Shown in pieces: positions 36,330 to 47,421 of a DNA stretch of 64,000 nt; within the stretch, counting starts at the first letter, position 1, and each line of letters begins with the position of its first letter. Position numbers and translations under genes: made by a program. Source of the DNA: Pseudisothecium myosuroides (Eukaryota; Streptophyta; Bryopsida; Hypnales; Lembophyllaceae); contig OX637295.1 of assembly GCA_951799445.1 (NCBI GenBank), positions 9,300,001-9,364,000 of the forward strand. Reading direction: 5' to 3'. The notes below the pieces were generated by a model. The model had not been told where the DNA came from. It did not search any database and worked only from the letters and a program-made list of their open reading frames with translations.

Positions 36330-39300
36330 TGACAAAATATGGAAGTATAAAATTTATAAATGTTGGGCTGCCACATGAAGTCCTACAGTGTTAGAAATCA
36401 AGATCACATTCAAGCAAAATTACACAATCCAAATGTAAACAAGAGCAGTGATTATTGAACACTATTTTTGGAATATAGAACAAAATAGTTACAACGGGTT
36501 TAAGGTAACACCTACAGTCATTCACTTCTCACAGAAAAAACCAAATGCATTCAATTTCCGAAGACAAAACCACATTGAAACATTTGGAATCATTTACTTC
36601 CCAAAGAGAAAAACCAGATCAAAAGACCAGGTAGTGCTTCAATCTCAAAGAATAAACAAACTCACAGAATTTTTTGGTTGAAACTAGATTGAAACACGTG
36701 GAGAGATTGAATTACGAAAGACTAAACCAGATGAGAGAAAGAGAAAACTAAATGGACAGACCAGCAGCGATTCAGTTTTCACAAAAACAGAAAGCTTGAA
36801 AAACCTACAAACATTAATTGTAGCTAGCCCAAAGAGAAAACTAAGGTACCCCCCTAACCGACTAAATAAGGAATTCTGACATGATCTGGAGTAGTGAAGG
36901 CAAAACAAATATTTTTAAGTGGTACATCAATAGAAATGACATGGATTGCCAAAAATTTGGTAATTTTATCGCTTAAATTGAAATTACTATGAATTTTGGG
37001 AGGCAAAAAGTGCACTGGATCCATGGCCAATGTCTAGACTCTTCCAATTCCGATCATTCAATAACTTTTTACCTAATCATTATTTACTATTTTTTTTCAC
37101 AACTTGGAACATGTGTCATGTATTTATTAGTTCCAACCTTGAAAATGAAAAAAAAACTCATTCTAAACGTGGTCAGAAATACGTGCATCTATAGGTCGGG
37201 AATGGGGGGGCACCTTAGATGAGAGACCAGTAAGTGATTGAATTTCCATAGAGAAAATCAATGTCATATCATGCTGTCAATGTCAAAAGAAAACAATTCC
37301 CTCCAGTTGTCCATCCAGCATTTGAAAATGGGCGGAAAAGTCTACAAGTGCCTTCATCAAACTTGTTAGACTTTAGTTAGAGAACTGAACCTACTACACA
37401 AGTTTAGAGGAATCCCATGTTCAGCATCCTATTTTTTTCTACTACAATCTAAAATGGAAGACTTACTTATATCCTATTTTATTTATAATTGCCTAAAACG
37501 CTTATTACCAATGCTATGGTAGATCTAAAAAATTTATAATTTTTTTGTTCAATGAATTTAATTGACCCTATTTTTTATCTCACATAGTTTAAAAAAAAAT
37601 TGGGAGTAAATCCCCCGAGTTGCAAAGACAAGTTTAAAATATCTAAACCGTATAAATGTAAGAAAATTAATGCAAGAATCAATAAATATTTGGATAAATA
37701 AAAAAAGTCAAGCATATGCGTATTTGGGACATGTTTGTATTCATTTGTTGGTTCAAATCAGGATGTTTGGTCCTCAAGGGGTTAAATATAAAGATTGTCT
37801 TTTTAGTAAAATTTTACTTAAAAACTTACTTAAAAGATGTTACTTAAAAGACGTGATGTCTAGGACACTACTTAAAACACCCCTTTCTCTTGTAGTGATA
37901 GGGTTCATATATGTTGTTGAAAGTTTATTTAAGTTAGGACTAAAATATATTTGTATAGAGTATGACGCATAAATATATATTGAACATCTCATATCAACAC
38001 TTGTGTTTAGTAATTAGAAAATGAAAGCCTAACAATATTTCAATTGATCATTTGACAATGGTATTGATCCTTGAAGGATTAATCCTACACCACCATTGCG
38101 GACACTTAGTAATCAATAGATGACAAAGAATCCTTCTATGTAAGATTATAGTGCAAATGCTCATCTTTGGAATTTTGTATAGAAAGGGAAGGTCTTGTAT
38201 AGTAGTTTGACCTCCCATGAGTGCTCTTGGATTTTCTTAAGCTAGTGATTCATATAATACTAAAATGACCAATCGATCCTTCTTGGGTTAAAATGAGTTT
38301 TCTATTGTGAAGACTATGAATATTTATTGCAATGAATATTGTTGAAAGTTGGTCTCAATTAAGAACAAAATGAACATATAGAGCGCATCAAATAAATAAA
38401 CCTCCATTTAGTAATTAGAGAATTAAAGCCTATTTACAATTCACTTGAACTCAAAACTAAAGTTTGGAATAATTATAAATTATTCATATTATAATCTATT
38501 AATAGATAGTATCGTCCAATGGAATTCTCTTGAAAAAAAAATATGATCCACAAAAATATTCAATAACTTTAATAATAATAAATCACACTCAACAATTTAG
38601 TTGAAAGTCACAAGAATATGTTCCTACTTCATGTTTCAAAAGTCTCCATGAATGATAATGCCAATGACATAATGGAATTTAACTCCCAAGTGCTTCAATA
38701 GCTAGTTTCTAAGGATGTACAAATTAGCAATTACCAATTGCAAAATGATTCTCATTCATCCATTTTCTTAGAAATTGCTTGATACTATGCACGTCAAGAA
38801 CATGGCTTCATATGAAGTAAACGATTATTAATAGGCCTGAAGTTGAAATTAGGTAGAAGCACCCAAAACTACCATTTTTTCTTGACCCTACCAGATGGAT
38901 GGTTCAAATGATGATTTTTTTGTAAGAATATTTGCCTTAGTGAGAGAAAACCAACCCAAGCTACGTAATTCTTTTAACTCGTACAATACTCTTTGAATTT
39001 TAAAAGTTACCTATTCATGCCACTAGAATCCCTTTAAATGGCCACCTTTGAAGCAGAAGATGCTTCAACTTCCATTTGTTGCCTCAAAGAACTATTCAAC
39101 TGCTATTGGTTGTTCTAAAGAGCTTGTGACGATTTTGGAAGACATAGTTGTTCTTTTGTTACCGTTAATTGCTCCTTCCATGCAATTTGTTTAGTGGCAC
39201 AAAACATGAAAGAGGGGAAATTAGGTGTACCTACTTTATATTAGAAATGCATGGAATTTTTGAGTGCCAAAGTGAGGTGCAAATAAAACTTCTACGGATG

Positions 39301-40540
39301 TTGTGAAGACTATAGAAGCTATGGATTGTATAGTCATGTCCAGCTCATTTACAAATTTTTTAGTCAATTTTCACTTGGAACTTTAGGAAGCTATAGCATG
39401 CTAAAAAATGAACCGATTTTGAAACCACAAATTGCATTAGAATTGCTATGAGGTGCACTTCAACTTCATTACAAGTGAAAAATGAATAATTTAAAATCAT
39501 ACAACAATTTGGATTTCTTTTATACACTATCTACCATTTCATAGACAACCTTTGGAAGATAGTCAAAGATTTTTTGCATTGGGGTGAAGAACAAGCAAGA
39601 AATCATACAAGTAATTCAAGTGGTATAGGATTAAATATCTCTACAGCAATTGTGAAGGTTCATTTTACAAATGGTGGCAACACTCGATAGTAGATAGTGT
39701 AATAGTGTATAGAAAACTCTTTGTATGATTTTCAATTACATACGTGTGTTTGTAATGATGATGAAGTAGACTTTAGTGTGATTCCAACGCAATTTGAAAT
39801 TCAAAATTGAACGCATACAAGCATCCCAAAGTTCTTCTAATCTTACAAGGATCCAAAAATTTGTAAATGAGCTAGACCTAACTGTACAATGGATGAGTCT
39901 CAACTTGATTTGTGTTGCTACTATTGTGGCCAATGGAACCATTTCTCTATGAAACTATTGCTCTATAATTAGAAAAGTTTATTGTTTACTTGGGCAATTT
40001 GTTGAAGGATAAGATAGGTTGGGCAAAAATTGAGAATCGGATGTTTTTAATCTACAAGTATGTGTCTATTTCAACAATTCACACCAATTTCTTCATTACA
40101 AGTTCCATTCCTATTAAATTTTGGGCATATCAAGTTGAAAATATTTGTCAAGATCCCTAGATGCTTTGTGGTGCAACAAGAGATTTTCAACAAATTTGAT
40201 AGCCATCTCTATGTCTACATGTAAGACATAGTGTGAGGTCTACAACACAGTCCAATTAAGTCAAAGCATGATATTTCCATTCAATGCTCATAATCTTCCA
40301 ACATATTTAGGTGTTGAAAGATATGAGCACCATATTTGTATGTCAAAGAAGACGATTTAAAGTGAAAATTGTCCAAGTTTGACTAGATGGTCATGGACTT
40401 GTCAAAAAAAATAGCAAGTCATTTACCAATAATATAGATTCCTAGACATGTCTAAGACCTCCTTAGTCTTTTGGAATTTTGTCATAAAAGGTGCCATAAC
40501 TTATACTATGCTTCAAAATATCCTAGATTCCCCATTATTC
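36330..40540. other. AT-rich intergenic region with transposon remnants
   Basis: No gene is supported. A CACTA-type right end related to the 1612-1833 palindrome is at 37790-37897 (ending CCCCTTTCTCTTGTAGTG). A possible sixth AGGTAG-type element may lie at about 38852-39238, with weak ends. A CACTACAACAAAAAC motif at 40550 is an unpaired CACTA-like end at the border of the LRR array. Confidence 0.45.
37790..37897. mobile_element. CACTA MITE remnant (right end)
   Basis: The sequence ends CACCCCTTTCTCTTGTAGTG and shares TCTAGGAC, ACTTAAAA and the terminal 18 bases (one change) with the right arm of the palindromic element at 1612-1833. The left end was not found, so this is a truncated or diverged copy. 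Confidence 0.55.
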
Positions 40541-40589
40541 AATATTCACTACAACAAAAACAAGAGCTAAAAAGAAGTCAAGTTCTCCG

Positions 40590-41006
40590 CTTTCTTAAGT
40601 AAGGCCGCCAAGCTTGGACATTCACAAAAATTGAGAGTGGTCAAGGAAGACAAGTTACCCACTAACCCACTTCCTTTGGCAAGGCTCTCAAGCTTGAACA
40701 TTTTGCAAATCAAGAGTGGTTAAGGAAGACAAGTTCCCCACTTCCTTGGGCAATGCCACCAAGCTTGAATACCCCCACAAATTGAGAGTAGTCAAGGAAG
40801 ACAGTTTCCCACTTCCTTTGGCAAGGCCGCCAAGCTCGAACATTCATCCAAATTGAGTGTGGTTAATGAAGACAAGTTCCCCAGTTCCTTTGGCAAGGCC
40901 ACCAAGCTTGAACACCCTCTCAAGTATAAAGTGGTCAAGGAAGATAAGGTCTCCACTTCCTTGGGCAAGGCCTCCAAGCTCGAACATTCACCCAAATCGA
41001 GAGTGG
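40590..41006 (-). pseudogene. Decayed 3' continuation of the LRR array
   Basis: About six more 72-bp LRR units follow the stop codon of the receptor gene. A 1-bp deletion in the LSSLTTL codons just before the stop shifts the frame; three units then stay open in the new frame (to about 40815), where a second 1-bp deletion shifts it again, and the remaining units carry stops. These units were once coding and are now outside the reading frame. Confidence 0.8.
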
Positions 41007-44000
41007 TCAGTGTAACAAGTTTCCTAGTTCCTTTGGCAAGGCCGCCAAGCTTGAACATCCACCCAAATTGAGAGTAGTCAAGGAAGACAAGTTCCCCACT
41101 TCCTTTGGCAAGGCCGCCAAGCTTGAACATTCACCCAAATTGAGAGTGGTCAAGGAAGACAAGTTCCCCATGTCCTTTGGCAAGGCTGCCAAGCTTGAAC
41201 ATCCACCCAAAATGAGAGTAGTCAAGGAAGATAAGTTCCCCACTTCCTTTGGCAAGGCCGCCAAGCTTGAACATCCACCCAAATTGAGAGTGTTCAAGGA
41301 AGACAAGTTCCCCATGTCCTTTGGCAAGGCTACCAAGCTTGAACATCCATCCAAATTGAGAGTGGTCAAGGAAGACAAGTCTCCCACTTCCTTTGGCAAA
41401 GCCGCCAAGCTTGAACATCCACCCAAATTGAGAGTGGTCAAGGAAGACAAGTCTCCCACTTCCTTTGGCAAGGCCACCAAGCTTGGACACCCACTCAAAT
41501 CTAAAGTGGTCAAGGAAGACAAGTTCCCCACTTCCTTTGGCAAGGCCACCAAGCTTGGACACCCACTCAAATCTAAAGTGGTCAAGGAAGACAAGTTCCC
41601 CACTTCCTTTGGCAAGGCCGCCAAGTTTGAACATCCACCCAAATTGAGATTGGTCAAGGAAGACAAGTCTCCCACTTCCTTAGGCAAGGCCACCAAGCAT
41701 GAACACCCTTTCAAGTATAAGGTAGTCAAGGAAGATAAGTTCCCTACTTCTTCGGGCAATACCACCAAGTTGAAACATTCACCTAAAATTAGAATGGTCA
41801 AAGAAGACAAGTTCCCCACTTCCTTTGGCAAGGCCACCAAGCTTGAACACCTTCTTAAGTATAAAGTGGTCAAGGAAGACAAGCTCTCCACTTCCTTGGG
41901 CAAGGCTACTAAGCTTGAACATTCACCCAAATTGAGAGTGGTCAAGGAAGACAAGTCTCCCACTTCCTTTGGCAAGGCCGCCAAGCTTGAACATCCACCC
42001 AAATTGAGAGTGGTCAAGGAAGACAAGTTCCCCATTTCTTTGGGCAATGCCACCAAGCTTGAACACCCAAACAAATCAAGAGTGGTCAAGGAAGACAAGT
42101 CTCCCACTTCCTTTGGCAAGGCCACCAAGCTTGAACACTCAGACAAATCAAGAGTGGTCAAGGAGGACAAGTTCCCCACTTCCTTGGGCAATGCCACCAA
42201 ACTTGAACACCCCCACAAATCGAGAGTAGTCAAGGAAGACAGTTTCCCCACTTCCTTGGGCAAGGTCACCAAGCTTGAACATCCCCATAAGTTAAAAGTT
42301 GTCAAGGAAGTCAAGTTCCCCACTTCCTTTGGCAATACTACCAAGCTTACACATCCCCCAAAATGGAGAGTTCTCAAAGAAGACAATTTCCCTACTTCCT
42401 TTGACATTACCACCAAACTTAAACATCCAGACAAGTTGAAAATTGTCAAGGATGACAAGTTCCCCACTTCCTTGGGCAATGCCGCCAAGCTTGAACACCT
42501 TCTTAAGTATAAAGTGGTCAAGGAAGATAAGTACCCCACTTCTTTAGGCAATGCCATCAAGCTTGAACATTCACCCAAATTGAGAGTGGTCAAGGAAGAC
42601 AAGTTACCCACTTCCTTTGGCAAGGCCACCAAGCTTGAACACCCTCTCAAGTATAAAGTGGTCAAGGAAGACAAGTCTCCCACTTCCTTTGGCAAGGCTG
42701 CCAAGCTTGAACACCCACTCAAATCTAAAGTGGTCAAGGAAGACAAGTTCTCTACTTCCTTTGGCAAGGCCGCCAAGCTTGAACATCCACCCAAATTGAG
42801 ATTGGTCAAGGAAGACAAGTCTCCCACTTCCTTTGGCAAGGCCGCCAAGCTTGAACATTCATCCAAATTGAGAGTGGTCAAGAAAGATAAGTACCCCACT
42901 TCTTTAGGCAATGCCATCAAGCTTGAACATTCACCCAAATTGAGAGTGGTCAAGGAAGACAAGTTCCCCACTTCTTTTGGCAAGGCCGCCAAGCTTGAAC
43001 ATCCACCCAAATTGAGAGTGGTCAAGGAAGACAAGTCTCCCACTTCCTTTGGCAAGGCCGCCAAGCTTGAACACCCACGCAAATCTAAAGTGGTCAAGGA
43101 AGACAAGTTCCCCACTTCCTTTGGCAAGGCCGCCAAGCTTGAACATCCACCCAAATTGAGATTGGTCAAGGAAGACAAGTTCCACACTTCCTTTGGCAAG
43201 GCCGCCAAGCTTGAACATTCACCCAAATTGAGAGTGGTCAAGGAAAACAAGTTCCCCACTTTCTTTGGCAAGGCCGCCAAGCTTGAACATCCACCCAAAT
43301 TGAGAGTGGTCAAGGAAGACAAGTCTCCCACTTCCTTTGGCAAGGCCGCCAAGCTTGAACATCCACCCAAATTGAGAGTGGTCAAGGAAGACAAGTTCCC
43401 CACTTCCTTTGGCAAGGCTACCAAGCTCGTACACCCACCCAAATTGAGAGTCTTCAAAAATAACAAGCTCTCCAATTCCTTTGACAATGTTGCCAAGCAT
43501 GAGCATGAATTGAGACTTAGTCTCAATAGGGTATGGCTTGATGCAAATTTGTTTGGTATTTCTTCAAGGAATCCAAAACCTACAAGATCAAGAACCTTCA
43601 ATGATGCACAAGTACCACAAAGATCAGATATCCTCTCTTTCAACATAATCCCAATATCTACTTGAAGTGGAGGGGGCAATCCACTCAAATTTTGAGAGTT
43701 CTCTATCATAATTGCCTCCAATCTTAAACATTGAGAAGCAAATTGAAGAAAGATACTCAAGTTGTCAAAATGTGCATCAAGATTGCCCAAAGTGCTAACC
43801 AAAATCAAGACACGAAGGTTTCCAAACTGAAAACTACGATCATTCTTTATCAAAGGCAAATGGTTTGTAGTGCCCTGCCAAGAAATGCCTTCAAAAACCT
43901 CAACATCCTGCATTCAAAGAACTTCAATTAGAATGTATTACATCCTAGATTACATCTCCAATATAATGGTTTCAAATAATAATTGATTTTTCTAACATAC

Positions 44001-47000
44001 TTCCCCGCATACTTCAAAGTTCATGATTCTTTAAATAATATGAGTTTGAATGGTTACTACTTGTATTTGCATTTGAAAGTACATAACAAAACATATGAAT
44101 CATCTTTAGTTGCACTATTAAAATGATACCTTGCTAGTAAATCCACTTTCAAGTATTGGATGTTTACTAATTGCATTTGAAAGTATATACTTAAACATAC
44201 AATTCAATCATATTCAATTGCATTACTAGAATGTTACCTTGCTTGTAAATCCACTTGCAGGTATCTTAGATGCTTTCCAAATTCTTGTACTCTTGGCAAA
44301 CATTCGTCCCATATCACGCAAGTGATCATGCATTTCTACAGTTTCACCATCTTCATTGAGCTTCAACAATGACATGCCGACCAAACTTTCAAATTCATTC
44401 AAAGGAAGGATGCCATCTCTTGACCACATGTACAAAAGCGTCTCTTTTGATATGCGAGACGGATATACATCTCGACAAAAGAAACAAGCCACGTCCAAAA
44501 ACATGCTCTTTTCAACATCATTGTTGAATCCATCAAAGTTGATTTTCAAGGTGTTCCAAATTTCTTCATCACCATTCAAATCCCTTCCTTGTGCCATCTT
44601 TTGTAATGCCCGTTCCCAACTTCGCAACCTCTCTTTACGATGGAGAAATGCACCTATGCCTTTCAAGCTCAAAGGCAAGCCATTGCAAGCTTCCACAATA
44701 TGTTTGCGTAAGGCCAAAAAGTCGGGGGATAAAGGAGCATCATCCCAAGAAAGGTAAGTAGAGAAGAGTGTTGTTGCTGCCTTTTCATCCAACAATTCAA
44801 CGTCCAACCTTCCTTCAATGTCCACAAATGATTCGATTGTACTCCATTCGCGTGTAGTGATAATTATTGTGGTACCCTCGCTAGCTTGAACAATGTGTGG
44901 AGGTACTATATCATGCACTTGAGCTTCATCCTTGATATCATCCAATATTAAAAGAACTTTTCTTATAACAAGGAGTTCCTTCATCATCTTTTGGGCACCT
45001 TTCAAATTATTGGGTTTTTGATACTTCCCAAGTTTTGGTAATATCTCGCACAATATTTCATAGGAACTTTGATAGTTTTTGCATTCTGCAACAAAGCATG
45101 ATGCATAGTATGACAAATTCATTGCCTCGATGTCAAAGATTGCCTTTGCTAGTGTAGTCTTGCCAATTCCACCCTTGCCCACTATACCTATATAATTCAG
45201 TTTCAAAAGCTCTTTGGCTTTGTATAATTTGTGATCCAAATCAACTGATATTTCCTTTGGAGAAGTAATTGGTTCATCCACCTGTGCAAGTAAAAAAACT
45301 AATTTTTACTAAATCAATTTTATAGGAATTAAAACACTGTACTTCAAACAATAAATGCCAATCACCAAAGAGTTCCGTAAAGCAAACATCATTGAATGAG
45401 ATTTGTAGTTAGACAACTTCATACCTTTAGGACATGACCCATAATGGATTTGGATACACTTAATGCAGGAGATGCATCAAATTGTGGAACCATCTGGTAT
45501 GAATATGTTCCCTTCAAAAATGACTTCTTTAAATTTGTGAGCCTCTCACAAATGTTGGAAAATGTTGGCCGTAGAAGAGGGTCTTGAGCCCAACATTTTT
45601 CAATTAAGTTTGTCAATTCTTTGCAATTGTTTGGTAGGGCTGGTCTTAAGCTTTTATTCCCAGTGCTCTGTTCAAGTGATATTCGATCATAAAAATCTTT
45701 TAATCTCAAACCAGAGTATGGAACCAATCCTGATAGAATCTCTGAGCATATCATGGCAAATGACCACACATCAGCTTGAAATGGATACAATGGTGTCCTC
45801 CCCTTGATTGTTTCTGGGGCCATGTAACCTTTGGTTCCAATTGTATACTTTGATGGCTTTGGATGCTCAGGATTGTTGTAGACCTCTAATTGAGAAGTCC
45901 CATAATCAGTGACCTTGAATATGTAACAAGGATCCAAATCTTCCATAGATATTGAACTTGACAGGACATTTTCAGGTTTTAAGTCAAGGTGAGCAACTTG
46001 CATGTCATGAAGGTAATACACACCCTTTGCAATTTGGTGCATGATGTCAATTGCAAGACGATAGGATAAAGGTCCTTTTTCTTTTTTCAATATTTGAGAC
46101 AAGTTTGAATCCATCAACTCCATCACCAAACGCACCTCACAATTTTCTATCTCCTTTTCGTTTCGATCAATTTTTTGGATAACTCCACAACCAAAAAAAT
46201 GAACAAGATTGGGATGGCTTAAGTTTGCCAAGATGCTAGCTTCTGTTTTGCATTTGGGTAGAGATTCAAAATCCACTTTTAATACTTTTGTGGCACTTGT
46301 AAGGCCCAACCAATTGGATTTGTACACATCTCCACAACCTCCTTTACCAATTTTTTTGATTAACTTTGGTGTATTGAGATCATTGAGAATTTTCAAAGCA
46401 TCCAAGTCTCCTCCAATAAATTGGTCCAAATTTCTGAGTCTTGACAATAGATGTTGGGCCATTTCAAAATCCTTTGACACCTTTCCTTTAAGGATAAGTT
46501 CAAGCTTCTCCTTCAAGACTTTTCCATCTTCAAATACTTGCTCATAGGTAGCTGCATCAAACTGAATAGGTACCATTCTGTCTCCTTGATTTGGATGGAG
46601 AAATAAGTATACATCACATGTTGCATTGTAACAACACTTCAAATCTAAAAGCAACTCACGAAATGTTTCTTTGCTTTGAATTTGAAATACAGCTGAATGA
46701 CACCATTGATCTTGCTCAATGCACTGTTTTCCAACAATCTCTACTTTCCTTTGAAGACAACACAATTCTTCAAAAATAGATTGGAACTTGAGGTCCTCAG
46801 TAGCACTTGACAACATTTTGTCAATCCCCTTCATGGCTAGTATAAGTTTGCTATAAAGATGCACGCATTGATTCTTATTCAAGACTTTTGTCTTTGAAGA
46901 TGCTGCCATAGCCTTCAAGCATTTCTCAAGACTAGGAATACCATTGCATAGTCTTTTACAATGCTCACGTTGCACTTGTAAGAAAGCCTTGTTTTTTCTG

Positions 47001-47421
47001 CAAAATATTTCATATCTATTCTTAATGAGATTTTTTGAAAAGATGTAGAGGGAACAATTTAACTAATGATATTCAATAAATCAATCAAACATGTTCTACA
47101 AGTTTTATGACATTCAACACTAGTAATAGAGTTGTCTATATCTATTGAAATCACAATAAATTTTTTGAATGTAATTACATAGATGAATGCTTAAAATAAA
47201 ATTGTTTGTAGTTTTCAAATTCAATGAATTAGAAAACTATACAAAAAACTTTGTAATTTGCACAATACTACATTCTAACATTCACTTTTCTATTGCCAAC
47301 ACATATTGAATAAGATTTATACTCACCGGGTGAACCATGTAAAACCCATGTATTTCCAAAAAGCGACCATTGTAAAGAAGCTTGCCATGCATATAAAAAA
47401 GAGCACCATTTCGTGTAGCAT
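41007..47421 (-). CDS. Protein kinase-NB-ARC-LRR immune receptor (PNL class), four exons
   Basis: Exons on the minus strand are 47421-47327, 46997-45425, 45281-44238 and 43907-41007, in phase and GT-AG throughout, giving 1870 aa. Order: hydrophobic N terminus (about 5-31); helical region (about 33-235); kinase (about 245-521) with GKGGCG (249-254), Lys269, Glu284, HLD-K-N (368-375), Asp396 in TDYG, and APE (425-427); NB-ARC with GIVGKGGIGKTT (588-599), LLILDD (666-671), TTR (698-700), GLPL (757-760), FLDVACFF (817-824) and MHD (873-875); then three diverged and 33 near-identical 24-residue LRRs (1076-1867). Kinase-NB-LRR proteins are known from mosses as presumed intracellular immune receptors; here the nucleotide switch motifs are complete. 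The kinase keeps its catalytic residues, though DFG reads DYG. A 1-bp deletion ends the frame early. Several Mets near the start (47421, or MASFF) leave the exact N terminus open. Confidence 0.9.
41019..43394 (-). repeat. 72-bp tandem array encoding 33 LRRs
   Basis: Units encode LSSLTTLNLGGCSSLAALPK plus EVGN/D with few changes. Variation is concentrated at the N/D/Y, G/S/R and A/V/M positions. Units 4-8 and 9-13 repeat the same variant order, including LGECSSLMALPKEVGY in both, indicating a 360-bp segmental duplication; units 26 and 27 are almost identical. Periodicity keeps other frames open, including the opposite strand. Confidence 0.93.
44100..44240 (-). repeat. Partial duplication of the exon 3 3' end in intron 3
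   Basis: The end of exon 3 with its donor (plus-strand TTACCTTGCTTGTAAATCCA near 44233) is echoed about 100 bp to the left (GATACCTTGCTAGTAAATCC near 44125), with similar following intron sequence. The second copy also keeps a usable donor, so it is a decoy or relic splice site. Confidence 0.6.

Noticed and set aside
41019..43394. CRISPR-like regular repeat array
   Set aside because: Units abut without unique spacers and encode LRRs; the genome is eukaryotic.
42617..43506. Several 60-95-codon frames within the LRR array on both strands
   Set aside because: All arise from the 72-bp period, which keeps several frames open at once.
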